From positions 1 through 51,612 of IMG/VR virus record IMGVR_UViG_3300029914_000036: a stretch of 51,612 nucleotides of DNA. One strand, 5' to 3'. Below, one piece after another: positions 1 through 8,551 of this stretch (position 1 is its first letter; every line of letters begins with the position of its first letter). The position numbers and the translations under genes are program-made. Source of the stretch: a virus. The notes below the pieces were generated by a model. The model saw only the letters and a program-made list of their open reading frames with translations, made no database searches and was not told where the DNA came from.

Positions 1-288
1 ATCCTTATGCTCTTCCACGACTACATGACCGGACCTATGAACCTCTTGGGCTTTCTCTTCATTCTTTATGGTAGGAGTGGTCGTGACCTGGGTTGTAACG
101 GTTTGACCTACAGTCTTATCGTCATTTTTAATGATTTGTTGCTGTACGGTCTTTAATGGCTTAGACATCTTACCAGTACCAAAACCTATTAAAAACATAA
201 CTATAAGAGCTACGGTAATTCCACCAAGCTTCTTCCAATTAGTCTTTAAATAAGCTAAAATGTCTGTCAATATAGTAACTTCACTCAT
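1..288 (-). CDS. Membrane-anchored protein, N-terminal part (cut by window edge)
   Basis: The reading frame starts with ATG at 288-286 and is open for 96 codons to the window edge, so the C-terminus is missing. The start shares its A with the stop of the ClpP-like gene (TAATG), the coupling seen repeatedly in this genome. A single hydrophobic segment (about residues 22-38, GGITVALIVMFLIGFGTG) is preceded by a Lys-rich stretch and followed by a polar Gln/Thr/Lys-rich tail. This suggests a protein anchored by its N-terminus with a soluble domain outside or inside the cell membrane. It could be a lysis or spanin-type component, but the visible part does not prove that. Function unknown. Confidence 0.7.
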   Translation of the reverse strand, partial: MSEVTILTDILAYLKTNWKKLGGITVALIVMFLIGFGTGKMSKPLKTVQQQIIKNDDKTVGQTVTTQVTTTPTIKNEEKAQEVHRSGHVVVEEHKD

Positions 289-932
289 TAATTCTTCTTC
301 TTTTTGGTATAAGGTACAATTTCATCAACCAAACCAAGGTCTATAGCCTGTTGAGCATCGTAATAGGTATCTTTCTTGCAAGCCTTAACTACGTCCGAAT
401 GACTCATTTTACCCTTAGACGAATTAGCTAAAACATTGTAATACCGTTCGTTGTTTTCTTTTAGATCTTCTGCGTGTTCAAGCATTTCGTGAGCTTGAAA
501 TTGGTTCTCGCCAGAAATAAATAGTTTCCCCTGGTGAATCATGATCCTACTTTCCGGCATCATCCTGCGGGTGTCTGCGGCTTGAAGGATAAGGGCTCCA
601 ATGCTACTTGCGGCTCCAGCCACGTCCATAGTAACGTGGTTTCGGGCCGTTCTAATGGCATCGTAGATAGCCATCCCTATCTCCATGGAGCCGCCATTGG
701 AGTGAAAGGTTATATAGATAGGAGCTTCAAAAGTATCCATAACTGAAAATGCAGTTATAAATGCCTTAAATAGTTCTTCATCTACATCCCCAACCAGAAA
801 CAGTCTACGCTCCCTAAGGCTGACACCCATGCTGACGGCTATTTGTAACTCACCAGCTACAGTACTAATTTCTACTAACTCACCAGGATCTGTCCTGGTT
901 GTGGTTTTCGTCTTTTTGGGGGCTTTAGGCAT
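288..932 (-). CDS. clpP: ClpP-like serine protease (peptidase family S14)
   Basis: The 214-residue protein matches the ClpP fold throughout. It shows the oxyanion glycines (HSNGGSMEIG, residues 77-86), the nucleophile in GAASSIGAL (Ser110 is the likely catalytic Ser), the catalytic His in MIHQG (His133), and a KKDTYYDAQQAIDLGLVDEI segment (Asp188 the likely third member). The length is close to bacterial ClpP (about 200). An N-terminal Lys/Thr-rich extension of about 17 residues is not typical. The ATG abuts the helicase stop codon, so the two are probably translationally coupled. Phage ClpP homologues can be prohead proteases or ClpP-like subunits; the location in the replication block, far from the capsid genes, leaves the role open. 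Family assignment is firm, role inferred. Confidence 0.92.
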   Translation of the reverse strand: MPKAPKKTKTTTRTDPGELVEISTVAGELQIAVSMGVSLRERRLFLVGDVDEELFKAFITAFSVMDTFEAPIYITFHSNGGSMEIGMAIYDAIRTARNHVTMDVAGAASSIGALILQAADTRRMMPESRIMIHQGKLFISGENQFQAHEMLEHAEDLKENNERYYNVLANSSKGKMSHSDVVKACKKDTYYDAQQAIDLGLVDEIVPYTKKKKN

Positions 933-2426
933 TTATTGACCATTTCCTTGATTTTGATAGGCTGCTAAGAACTCATCCGTTACAAACTTATTGGGGTACT
1001 GTAGCATTAAGTACTGGGCCATGTCAATGTCTGAGGATGTACCCCTATATGCTACCCCTCCGAGTTCATTACTATGGGTAGTAGTAGTACCGAAATTACT
1101 ATTACAGGTAACAGCTATACCGGTTTCGCTGCCACGGGATTTATCCACATAATACGTAATCAAGTTCTTGGCTTGAGATTCAGGGTTACGATTGACAGTT
1201 ATGATGTTAGAGGCTGTTTGCATAGGTCCGTAAGCTTCGGCTGCATCTTCTTGCGTTAGGAACCTTGAGTCGTCAGCCTTGTTCACCTTAGCCCCCTCAC
1301 GGTTGGATTGGTAGGCAACAATGCTATGCCAATTAAATTCCAAAGCGTAATTAACGTAATAATCATAGACAATATCCAAGCTAAAACGCTTTTCTAGCTT
1401 GCCCCCAGCATTTTGCTTGGTCCGTAGTTTGGCCGGGTAGTCACAAACAAACAGGTCGTATCCTTTGCCAAACTTAGCGACACGCTCATCCTGCTTGGTT
1501 CGGATGATAGGTTCAACGTCTTCAATACTCATTCCGGCTTTAGCGTAATGAATAAATGTTAGATTGCGCTTTAGTTGAGCCAAAGCTGTATCTAGACGCT
1601 TCTTTCCTTCTGGATCGGTTAGCATCTTAAATAGTTCGGCTCGTTTAACCCCAAGCATGCATTGCCAGATTTTGAAGTTAATATCTGCTGGACGGCCCTC
1701 ATGAACCATGAATAATACTGATTTATTGCGCTTTACGTTGGCACAGATGGTAGTTATTAGGGTTGAAGTTTTGCCAGTATTACTTGGAGCAAGTACGATA
1801 GTCTGGTCGCCAGGGAGGAGTCCTCCCCCCTGATTGTCTGGCAGTAAAACCTTATCCATAACTCCAATACCAAATGTTAAAGCCTTGTCCCGATCTACTA
1901 GTTCTTGTTGGAAATCAGTAAGATAGTTCTCGAATTGAAATTCCTTGTCTTCTACGAAGCGGGTGGTTTTAATGTCTTCTATCTTTTTACCAAAAAAATG
2001 ATAACACTCCTGAAATCGTTGTTGTAGGAACAACGTCTTAGCTTCTTGGGCTGTACCTTGAAACATTACAGCCTGTAGCCATCCTTGTAGTTCGGTAGCA
2101 ATTACATCCTTACCATAGTTTTTGGACTCCAAAAGGGAAAGCTTAACCTTTTGTTGCATTTTGCTACGAACCAAAGGTTCTTCCGTAACGAAGTCTCCCC
2201 ACTCCGTAAGTTCTTCTACGGTTGGAATGCGCTTAAATTCATCATAAAACTTTATCTTGGTGGTCCAAACCTTGCTAGAAATGGCATCTAAAAACCAATT
2301 AGCTTGGATTTTATAACGGGAAAGAGTAAAAAACTGAGGATCTGTAAGTAAGTGACCCAAAACGGCATCTTGTTTTTTAGCACTAAAGGGGAGTTGAATT
2401 GCGTCTAGATCGTTTTCGACAGACAT
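933..2426 (-). CDS. DnaB-like replicative DNA helicase
   Basis: This 497-residue protein has the layout of DnaB/gp41-type hexameric helicases: a helical N-terminal region (1-150) and a RecA-like ATPase domain. GVMDKVLL precedes a PGD turn and the Walker A motif APSNTGKTS (213-221). A Walker B-like strand DLFVCDY lies at 324-330 (Asp329), and a YQSNREGAKV segment corresponds to the region around motif H4 in the family. It would unwind DNA at the fork together with the primase encoded two genes upstream. It is preceded by a small acidic gene and followed directly by the ClpP-like gene, all in one leftward operon. Assignment to the DnaB superfamily is confident. Confidence 0.9.
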   Translation of the reverse strand: MSVENDLDAIQLPFSAKKQDAVLGHLLTDPQFFTLSRYKIQANWFLDAISSKVWTTKIKFYDEFKRIPTVEELTEWGDFVTEEPLVRSKMQQKVKLSLLESKNYGKDVIATELQGWLQAVMFQGTAQEAKTLFLQQRFQECYHFFGKKIEDIKTTRFVEDKEFQFENYLTDFQQELVDRDKALTFGIGVMDKVLLPDNQGGGLLPGDQTIVLAPSNTGKTSTLITTICANVKRNKSVLFMVHEGRPADINFKIWQCMLGVKRAELFKMLTDPEGKKRLDTALAQLKRNLTFIHYAKAGMSIEDVEPIIRTKQDERVAKFGKGYDLFVCDYPAKLRTKQNAGGKLEKRFSLDIVYDYYVNYALEFNWHSIVAYQSNREGAKVNKADDSRFLTQEDAAEAYGPMQTASNIITVNRNPESQAKNLITYYVDKSRGSETGIAVTCNSNFGTTTTHSNELGGVAYRGTSSDIDMAQYLMLQYPNKFVTDEFLAAYQNQGNGQ

Positions 2427-2450
2427 TTAGATGGTATTCCTTGTTAGAAG

Positions 2451-2768
2451 TTAGGGTAATTGAGACTTCTTAAATTTATATCCGTACTGCTTTTTCTTTA
2501 TTATGTCGGGCGAGCACTCTGATACCATATAGGCTTTCGCTGCATTTAATTGTCTCAAAAGTTCGTCAATCCAAGTACTAGACGCACACATCTGATTAAA
2601 CCAAACACCATCATCCTCCATTAATATATTAATCATAACGTGTGGGTCTTTATCGCCATTGCGAGGGGATAATCCAACCCCAAGACACTTTCCTTTGAAT
2701 TCTTCGGTGTAATCCATCTCATTGTCTCCATCATACCCAAAATCTGTCATGTCGTCTGTATCTGCCAT
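2451..2768 (-). CDS. Small acidic protein of unknown function
   Basis: A 105-residue protein with a very acidic N-terminus (residues 1-25, rich in Asp, Glu and Met) and a basic C-terminal tail ending in KKKQYGYKFKKSQLP. No known motif is recognised. It lies between the primase (8 bases upstream) and the helicase (24 bases downstream) in the same operon, so a role at the replication fork is plausible but is inferred from position only. Confidence 0.7.
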   Translation of the reverse strand: MADTDDMTDFGYDGDNEMDYTEEFKGKCLGVGLSPRNGDKDPHVMINILMEDDGVWFNQMCASSTWIDELLRQLNAAKAYMVSECSPDIIKKKQYGYKFKKSQLP

Positions 2769-2776
2769 AACTCTCC

Positions 2777-4852
2777 TTAGAAGTTAAAAGCTTGATCAAA
2801 AATCAGTTTGGCTTTATTTATTCGTTTTGCCACACTATACTGCTCAAGTACTTCTTCAAATGTCATTTCGCCTAGGTCTTTGTGGCCCTTAGAGGGTTCC
2901 ATCAAATACAAATCAAACTCATCTTCGTATTTTTGAACCAATTTAATAGTCTCATCTAAAGCGTCTGGGTCTAATCCAAGGTATATTTTCTTAATGCCGA
3001 GATGGCGTAACAGTTGTATTTGGTGTTTAGTGACGATTTTGCCCATAGAGGCTACGTTCCCGCCAATCATATCACAGTTGTGTACAACTGTAAAGTCTTT
3101 AAGAAGAAACAAATGATCTCCGTCTGTTTCAATACCATAAAAAACCCCATCTTCAACTGAATTTATTTTGAACTGGCTTTTTGTTGGAATATGTTTTGGG
3201 GTGTAGGAAGTAGGAACTTTTTTTCTAGGGACGCGCAAGGGAATTTCAGACAAATCACCACCAATCGTAACACTATAATATAAACTTGGTCTGCCGGGAG
3301 TTTTGCTCGTAGAACGCACATAAGGCGTCAGACATGTTTTAAACCCCAAGGATCTGGATAGCCACACAAAAGAATCTACGATAACTTTGGATTTTTGAGT
3401 AAACCTTATATGATTTTTGTTAGTAGTACCGTCCGTATCAATCAAACCCGCTAAAAGTTCTAGTCTTTGTTGTCTAGATCCATGTAAATAAATGTCTGGA
3501 ATGTGTTTATTATTTAATACTCCCAATTCATTTAATTTTAATTTAGAATTAGTCATTATTGTTCGAGCTTTACCCTTACACCCATTTCTCTTTCTTAGTA
3601 CCTTTCCTGACAAAAATTCCAAAGCGATAGTAAATGGTTTAGCTGCATATTTTGAAGCTTTGTTTCCCGTCCTATCTAAAATTTCTACAAAATCATCATT
3701 TTTATTGACCCAATTACACCACTCTTGGGCTATCTCACTATCCATACTAGTCAAAAGAGCTTGATCAGAATCTCCGTCACCCAGCCAAATACCAAGAATA
3801 TACGGTGGAATGGACAACGATTTTTCTGGAAATTCTAAAATAGCTCGATATAAAGAAAAGTGTTGTTGAGTGTTATGCTTGTATTTTAAATAATTATTGA
3901 CCGAAATTTCTATTTTATTATATATAGGTTTTTTATCGTGTCTCTTTTCCAATGACAAAATATGTTCTCCATTACAAACCCACGAGTCCCCACCGCCAGA
4001 TGGAGTGATCTTATATAGCGGACCAAATCCATCATTAACAGAAAGAACGTTACGGGCGTTGCCGTCTGGACCCATTAGTTGGTCACCCACTACAATATTT
4101 TGAACGGCTTTTGAAGAGCCATCCGACATCATAACCATTGTATCGATACCAAAACATTTCATAGAATCCAGAGGCCCCTCGCTTATAACAGCTTTGTCGC
4201 CGGGAGTCAAGCGGTCATAAAACATCACCAATTTATCCCTAGGAGTTCCATTTTCTGTAAGGATCTTGGGGATCCTTCTTACTTGACCATCCTTAAAGTA
4301 GGTGGTTTCACCCGTAAAGCGACCTTGCCAGCCGTAAAGGGTACCACCGGCTTTGACCGGGAAGACCACCCGTCTCGACGTAATGTCATAGTGCAGGTCG
4401 TATTTAACGGCAACTTCCAGGGGGATTCCACGGGATTCCAAATAGCGGAGCCCTCGGGAGGACAACTTGTGCGAGATAGGGTAATAACCATACGGATATA
4501 CTTTCGGTTCTAATACTAAAGGTTCTTCTGGTTCTGGTTCTTGCTGAAAATCTAAAAAATTAAATACAAATGTCTCTTCAAAATTACTTAAGGTTATTTC
4601 CCCATACAGCTTGGATTTCATTTCACTTAAGGGAATACCAGTCAACACAGATAGAGCGTATTCTGCTTTGCCCTTGAAATTATTAGTTTCAGCGCAACTA
4701 AAGCATATAAACGCTCCATCTTTCTTACGTATATAGAGTTTGTCAGGCTTGTCGCATAACGGACATCTAAATACGTAAGAATTTGTTGTTGTTCGAAAAT
4801 TAAGACCCAGGTCGTCTATGACCTTAAATAATTGTTTGGGTTCTATAGACAT
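2777..4852 (-). CDS. DnaG-type DNA primase interrupted by an intein
   Basis: The 691-residue precursor contains a primase of about 331 residues plus a 360-residue intein. The primase N-terminus has a CHC2-like zinc-binding site (Cys30, Cys33, Cys50, Cys53: RCPLCDK and ICFSCAE). The TOPRIM domain has its conserved Glu in VISEGPLDS (Glu225) and, after the intein, the acidic GLDPDALD motif (626-633). It would synthesise RNA primers for lagging-strand replication with the adjacent DnaB-like helicase. The intein sits between Lys232 and Cys593, only seven residues after the TOPRIM glutamate, so unspliced protein should be inactive. The start is the ATG 9 bases downstream of the recombinase gene stop. 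Confidence 0.92.
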   Translation of the reverse strand: MSIEPKQLFKVIDDLGLNFRTTTNSYVFRCPLCDKPDKLYIRKKDGAFICFSCAETNNFKGKAEYALSVLTGIPLSEMKSKLYGEITLSNFEETFVFNFLDFQQEPEPEEPLVLEPKVYPYGYYPISHKLSSRGLRYLESRGIPLEVAVKYDLHYDITSRRVVFPVKAGGTLYGWQGRFTGETTYFKDGQVRRIPKILTENGTPRDKLVMFYDRLTPGDKAVISEGPLDSMKCFGIDTMVMMSDGSSKAVQNIVVGDQLMGPDGNARNVLSVNDGFGPLYKITPSGGGDSWVCNGEHILSLEKRHDKKPIYNKIEISVNNYLKYKHNTQQHFSLYRAILEFPEKSLSIPPYILGIWLGDGDSDQALLTSMDSEIAQEWCNWVNKNDDFVEILDRTGNKASKYAAKPFTIALEFLSGKVLRKRNGCKGKARTIMTNSKLKLNELGVLNNKHIPDIYLHGSRQQRLELLAGLIDTDGTTNKNHIRFTQKSKVIVDSFVWLSRSLGFKTCLTPYVRSTSKTPGRPSLYYSVTIGGDLSEIPLRVPRKKVPTSYTPKHIPTKSQFKINSVEDGVFYGIETDGDHLFLLKDFTVVHNCDMIGGNVASMGKIVTKHQIQLLRHLGIKKIYLGLDPDALDETIKLVQKYEDEFDLYLMEPSKGHKDLGEMTFEEVLEQYSVAKRINKAKLIFDQAFNF
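3077..4156 (-). other. Intein in primase TOPRIM domain with LAGLIDADG endonuclease
   Basis: Residues 233-592 of the primase precursor. The intein begins with Cys (CFGIDTMVMMSDGS) and ends with the canonical His-Asn, followed by Cys as the +1 extein residue (VVHN then CDMIGG). A block B-like segment VCNGEHILSLE contains the conserved His. Two LAGLIDADG-type motifs, ILGIWLGDGD (352-361) and LLAGLIDTDG (466-475), mark an in-frame dodecapeptide homing endonuclease. Joining the flanks rebuilds an uninterrupted TOPRIM segment, which supports these boundaries. All splice residues look intact. Confidence 0.93.
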
Positions 4853-4861
4853 GGGCTCATC

Positions 4862-5947
4862 TTACTTCGATACGATGCCCAAGTCCAGTTCTTTGATTTT
4901 CTTTAAAACATCATTATAAAGGACATTATCGTCACGCAAACCTAGTAAAAAGGCTTCCTTACTAGTAAAAGTCTTACCTCCAAATTCATAGGTGCGATTA
5001 TTTGGGCGATGAATGATATTTTGGTTTACAGATAGGGTGAAAAGCTCTTCGTGTTGATTAATAATACCCTTCTTGTAATCAAAAAGGAATTCACCGGTAC
5101 GACCTACGCAAGAACCGTCAGCTGAACTTCCCTTCATAGTAACTTTGATTTTATGACCAGTTAAAATGGGCTTTTCATTAAAGTCCAAACGAGTATCATC
5201 TTCAAACTTATTCCCTAATTCATCAACCTTACCGTCTGCATTCATAAGTCTCTGAACATGCATAAAGTACTCAGCATAGTGTTGGACGCCCCAGCTAGCA
5301 GACATCTTGGTTGTGTTTCCACGCATACGTTCAACTTGGTCCAGTTCGGCCCTAACGTGGGCTGTGGCAATAACAGCAAACTTGTATTTACGTTGAACAG
5401 GAAGTATGCGCTTGAAGCCTTCTTGTAGGGTCTGGGCTACATCACCAATGGTCATATCCATAATAGACTCATTATTTAAACCTCTGCGTCCTTGAATTTG
5501 AGTGATAGAGTCTATAATAATAAGTTTAATCGGCGCGCCCTCTTCGCATTGTTCAGCTATATTATGCTCAATAGTATCAAATATAGAAGGAGAATTGGTT
5601 TGGATAGTGCGAATACGGTCCGGATCTATTCCAAACAGCTTATTGGCTTGTTCTGTATCATCCTGGCCTCCCTGTAGACCTTCTCTGAACTCAGTGTCGA
5701 ACTTAATAACCAAAGCTTCCGGATCGTATTTATGAAGGTGACCTGCAAAGTAATTACTTAAAACACTTTTTCCACACTTTGGAGGACCATACATAATAAG
5801 GCTATAAGCAAGAGGTAAGCCGTGAGACTTCCCAAAAGTATAATTTACACTAGGTGAAGGAGTTTCGATTGTATGAGCAAATGGGTTATAGTTCTTTTGC
5901 ATTACACCGTCCCATTTGTCTATTTTTGCCATCCATTTATTAGCCAT
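4862..5947 (-). CDS. RecA/UvsX-like recombinase
   Basis: This 361-residue protein has a RecA core with Walker A GPPKCGKS (54-61) and a Walker B strand KLIIIDSITQI followed by a RecA-like loop. It is expected to form filaments on single-stranded DNA and catalyse strand exchange in recombination-dependent replication and repair, with ATP as cofactor. The length resembles RecA and T4 UvsX (about 350-390). It lies directly downstream (1 base) of a helical protein that may be its mediator, and near the gp32-like protein. Distinguishing UvsX from a cellular-type RecA would need an alignment; the superfamily is clear. Confidence 0.9.
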   Translation of the reverse strand: MANKWMAKIDKWDGVMQKNYNPFAHTIETPSPSVNYTFGKSHGLPLAYSLIMYGPPKCGKSVLSNYFAGHLHKYDPEALVIKFDTEFREGLQGGQDDTEQANKLFGIDPDRIRTIQTNSPSIFDTIEHNIAEQCEEGAPIKLIIIDSITQIQGRRGLNNESIMDMTIGDVAQTLQEGFKRILPVQRKYKFAVIATAHVRAELDQVERMRGNTTKMSASWGVQHYAEYFMHVQRLMNADGKVDELGNKFEDDTRLDFNEKPILTGHKIKVTMKGSSADGSCVGRTGEFLFDYKKGIINQHEELFTLSVNQNIIHRPNNRTYEFGGKTFTSKEAFLLGLRDDNVLYNDVLKKIKELDLGIVSK

Positions 5948-6514
5948 TTATTTAATATCTCCAAAATACGTATCTACTCTTGCTTTACTATTAAAACCAA
6001 GCCGACGATTAGCCTCATCGGCACCATTTAATTCAGATTGACGATTATTTAGGTTAGGATTATGCTCACCAATCTGCTTCTTGGCTCCAGTATAGCCCAT
6101 CTCTAAAGACTTTAAATGATGCTTTAGGAGTTCTTGAAGAGCCGCCAATTGCTCTACTACGTCCTTAATTTGAACGTAGTCAGAATCAGTCTCCATCATT
6201 GCGTCTATATTACTTTTAGTGTCTTTGAGGTGCTTTTCCTTTAGTTTAGTAGGTATTTCATCCAAAACAAGGATACTCTTACGCTTGTTAAGAGCAGCAA
6301 CAGCATTGATTTCTTCCAAGCGAACAACATTTAAATATTTTCCTAATACCAAATAAGCCTTATTAAAAGTACTCATTAGCTCGGGTGCTTTCATTGGGCT
6401 TAGGCTTCCAACCTCAGATATGCGACCCAAAACTTCGTATACATGGGTTAGATCAACCTCTAGACCATCTGTTCTTCCAGGTAGGGTTGGGATTTTTACT
6501 ATTAAGTTTGACAT
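5948..6514 (-). CDS. Helical protein, possible UvsY-like recombination mediator
   Basis: This 188-residue, mostly helical protein ends 1 base before the recombinase ATG. Its central part (about residues 45-145) contains a helix, a KRKSILVLDE strand-like stretch, a Lys-rich segment, an acidic segment with MMETDSDYVQIKDVV and a long helix ending LKSLEMGYTGAKKQI. The order and spacing resemble T4 UvsY as remembered from its sequence, and the neighbour is a UvsX-like protein. This is pattern resemblance only; no diagnostic motif exists. If correct it would load the recombinase onto ssDNA coated with the gp32-like protein. Otherwise it is an unknown recombination-operon protein. Confidence 0.6.
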   Translation of the reverse strand: MSNLIVKIPTLPGRTDGLEVDLTHVYEVLGRISEVGSLSPMKAPELMSTFNKAYLVLGKYLNVVRLEEINAVAALNKRKSILVLDEIPTKLKEKHLKDTKSNIDAMMETDSDYVQIKDVVEQLAALQELLKHHLKSLEMGYTGAKKQIGEHNPNLNNRQSELNGADEANRRLGFNSKARVDTYFGDIK

Positions 6515-6736
6515 AATTTAGATTTATAAAAGCTCCCTCTTGTGAAAAATAGCGTTCAGTCCTAACCCATGGTGGAATTCGTTTACTACTTATCCACATC
6601 TCCGGGCCATCCTCCAGGGATACCCGGTATTTTGATTAAAATAGGAGTCGGTTCCAGCCCGGTTATTTTCCAACAAGAGAGAGAAGTATAGTAACATCTA
6701 TAATACTGCGTTATATTACCTCACCACAACTACATT
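6515..6736. other. Non-coding region with a structured element and a DnaA-box-like 9-mer
   Basis: 222 bases without a convincing gene, between the ssDNA-binding protein and the UvsY-like gene. A block at 6543-6672 is closed by a long-range stem (TGAAAAATAGC with GGTTATTTTCCA) and holds three hairpins: GTGGA/TCCAC (6572-6576 with 6593-6597), CCGGG/CCCGG (6602-6606 with 6623-6627) and TATTTT/AAAATA (6628-6633 with 6638-6643). The 9-mer TTATCCACA (6590-6598) equals the E. coli DnaA-box consensus. It may be a leader RNA, a small RNA or part of an origin. Only the sequence patterns are seen. Confidence 0.5.
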
Positions 6737-7813
6737 TTACTGACTTAGGTGATCCATTAGTTCTTGTTCGGTAGGGGTAGCTACCGTGACTGATTTGTGT
6801 TTAGTGGCTGCCCGTAGGTAGTCCAACCCGCTGTCCTCCGAAGCAACAGGAGCTACGGTACGCTTTACCTCGACAACCCCAGGAGCGGTCGGTTTGGCCT
6901 GATTGACTTCGCCTGGAGCTAGCTCTATGACATTATGCAGGGTAGTTTGGGCTGCATCCATGATTGTATCTACTAGTTCTAGGTTCCCCTCACCATTATC
7001 AACCAATTGTTGAATTTGAACTTCCGTTAATACCGGTGTAGCGTGGGCATGATTTAGATCCATGCAGAAACGGCTGATCTTCTCAACATCGTCTTGGACC
7101 AGAGGAGCCTTTACGCGCTTCTGGAGAGCCTCTCCGTCAACATTGACTTCAACGCTGTAAGGTTTGGCTGAATATACAGTCTTACCAGAAGAATCAACTC
7201 CCCGACTAAACTCAAAGAAGCAACCTTCCTTGGGGCTAATGGTCTTCTCTTCGCCCATCTTATCGATGCAATCCTTTACATCGTTATAGGCCCCAGCCCC
7301 AATGCACATATTTCCAAAGGTTCCGTCTAGGTACTTAACAGCGATATAGTACTTGCGATCACAGTTGAAGTTGCGAATCCAAGCTGATAGGTTAACCCAA
7401 CGGGCATCGGCCTTCTTGGCGACTTTGATTTGTTCCTTGCTGGGATTTGCCCCTAGGCTGTTCTCAATGTCACTCTCTAGCTTCTTGAGGGTGTTGGATT
7501 GTTCCTCAAACGAGGTGCATTGAGGGCAGTTTTGGGTAACCATCTTGGTCTTCCAGTCTCTTTCTTCAATGCAAAGAAACGGAGCGATCCAGGGAGAACC
7601 ATTTACGTCCTTTTTGTTGGTACGCTTGAAGCCCCAATGGACGCCATGGCGCTTGGCCCAGCGACCAATACTCCTATTGCTCTTAAAGGGTGGAACGACC
7701 CTGGCAACTACCGTTTCGCCTTCTTTTAGCTTACGGGCACTAAGATAAGTGCGCTTTGAAAGGGTTTCATTTTTACCAGCTACTCCAAATACATCATCGA
7801 AATTATTGTCCAT
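6737..7813 (-). CDS. gp32-like single-stranded DNA-binding protein
   Basis: A 358-residue protein. The ATG at 7813 (MDNNFDDVFG) is chosen over an upstream in-frame start because it follows a good ribosome site (AAAGAGGAAA) and avoids a 34-codon extension that lies inside the preceding gene. The order of features resembles T4 gp32: an N-terminal basic/acidic tail, a strand ETVVARVVPP, a His-containing HGVHWGFK stretch, then Cys in PFLCIEE and a CPQC pair as a candidate zinc site, an OB-fold-like core, and a variable C-terminus. It would coat ssDNA and coordinate helicase, primase, polymerase and recombinase. Family assignment is by motif order and operon context, so moderately confident. Confidence 0.72.
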   Translation of the reverse strand: MDNNFDDVFGVAGKNETLSKRTYLSARKLKEGETVVARVVPPFKSNRSIGRWAKRHGVHWGFKRTNKKDVNGSPWIAPFLCIEERDWKTKMVTQNCPQCTSFEEQSNTLKKLESDIENSLGANPSKEQIKVAKKADARWVNLSAWIRNFNCDRKYYIAVKYLDGTFGNMCIGAGAYNDVKDCIDKMGEEKTISPKEGCFFEFSRGVDSSGKTVYSAKPYSVEVNVDGEALQKRVKAPLVQDDVEKISRFCMDLNHAHATPVLTEVQIQQLVDNGEGNLELVDTIMDAAQTTLHNVIELAPGEVNQAKPTAPGVVEVKRTVAPVASEDSGLDYLRAATKHKSVTVATPTEQELMDHLSQ

Positions 7814-8528
7814 TTTTGTTTTTCCTCTTTGACTTGTTGCTGCTTTTTGGGGACGACATGTCCACTTGGTTTTCAGTGCTAGGTTCAATATTAGGACTCT
7901 GTTCGGTCCCAATTGACTTCGTGTAAGTACCCGAAAACATACGGGAAATTGTACTTACTTTATTTGGTTTTACATTTTTAATAACAACATTTGGAAGTGT
8001 TTCCTTGGTATCCTTGCGTTCGAATAGCTTATCCAAAATAGACTTACTTAGGTATCGGTCAGCAAAGTAATCTATATGGGCTTTTTCAAATAGCTCTTTA
8101 AGGTGTACTGGTAGTCCTTGAGCGTCTGTTGCAACCGCAAATAAACGACTATAATCAATAGCATCGAACTCCATTATACCTAACTCTAGCGCGTTTTCAA
8201 GCATAAAATTACGCATGTGAGCTATATTGTTTACATCAAAACGTCCCTTAACGAAGTTAGGAATAGACTTACCCATATCGACGTAAAACTGATTTGCATC
8301 AAACACCAGCGTATCTACCGAAGGCTCTACATCATCGGCAAATACAGGCGTAACCGCCTTAGCAATGAGACCACCGTATGAAGAACGTAAGTTCTTTAGC
8401 TCTTCCACAGATTGGTTCTTACGCATGGTCCAAGCCGCACGAACGTTCAAGGGAACCTCATCCACATTCATAGTGCTGGCCTTGACAGCCAATTTGGCCT
8501 TGTCTACGATAATATCTATTTTATCCAT
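7803..8528 (-). CDS. Hypothetical protein in replication operon
   Basis: A 241-residue soluble protein, not recognised. The N-terminal two thirds look folded and helical; the last 40 residues are Ser/Asn/Lys-rich and end in a basic tail (SNKSKRKNKNGQ), suggesting a disordered nucleic-acid-contacting end. Its 3' end overlaps the ssDNA-binding protein start by 11 bases, so the two are likely translationally coupled. A very similar basic ending (KVKRKNKNG) closes the unrelated 137-residue protein two genes upstream. Confidence 0.7.
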   Translation of the reverse strand: MDKIDIIVDKAKLAVKASTMNVDEVPLNVRAAWTMRKNQSVEELKNLRSSYGGLIAKAVTPVFADDVEPSVDTLVFDANQFYVDMGKSIPNFVKGRFDVNNIAHMRNFMLENALELGIMEFDAIDYSRLFAVATDAQGLPVHLKELFEKAHIDYFADRYLSKSILDKLFERKDTKETLPNVVIKNVKPNKVSTISRMFSGTYTKSIGTEQSPNIEPSTENQVDMSSPKSSNKSKRKNKNGQ

Positions 8529-8551
8529 TATTAGATTTTCCTTTAAACTAT

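Noticed and set aside
1141-1149. Second TTATCCACA (DnaA box consensus)
   Set aside because: It lies inside the helicase coding frame, showing that one 9-mer match can arise by chance; it weakens but does not exclude the box at 6590.
6543-6672. Possible tRNA on the plus strand (acceptor-like stem and TTCCAGC T-loop-like segment)
   Set aside because: About 130 bases between the stem ends, no anticodon arm and wobble-rich T stem; a general structured element is the safer reading.
7814-7912. 33-codon N-terminal extension of the ssDNA-binding protein
   Set aside because: It lies inside the preceding gene and lacks a ribosome site; ATG 7813 has AAAGAGGAAA before it.
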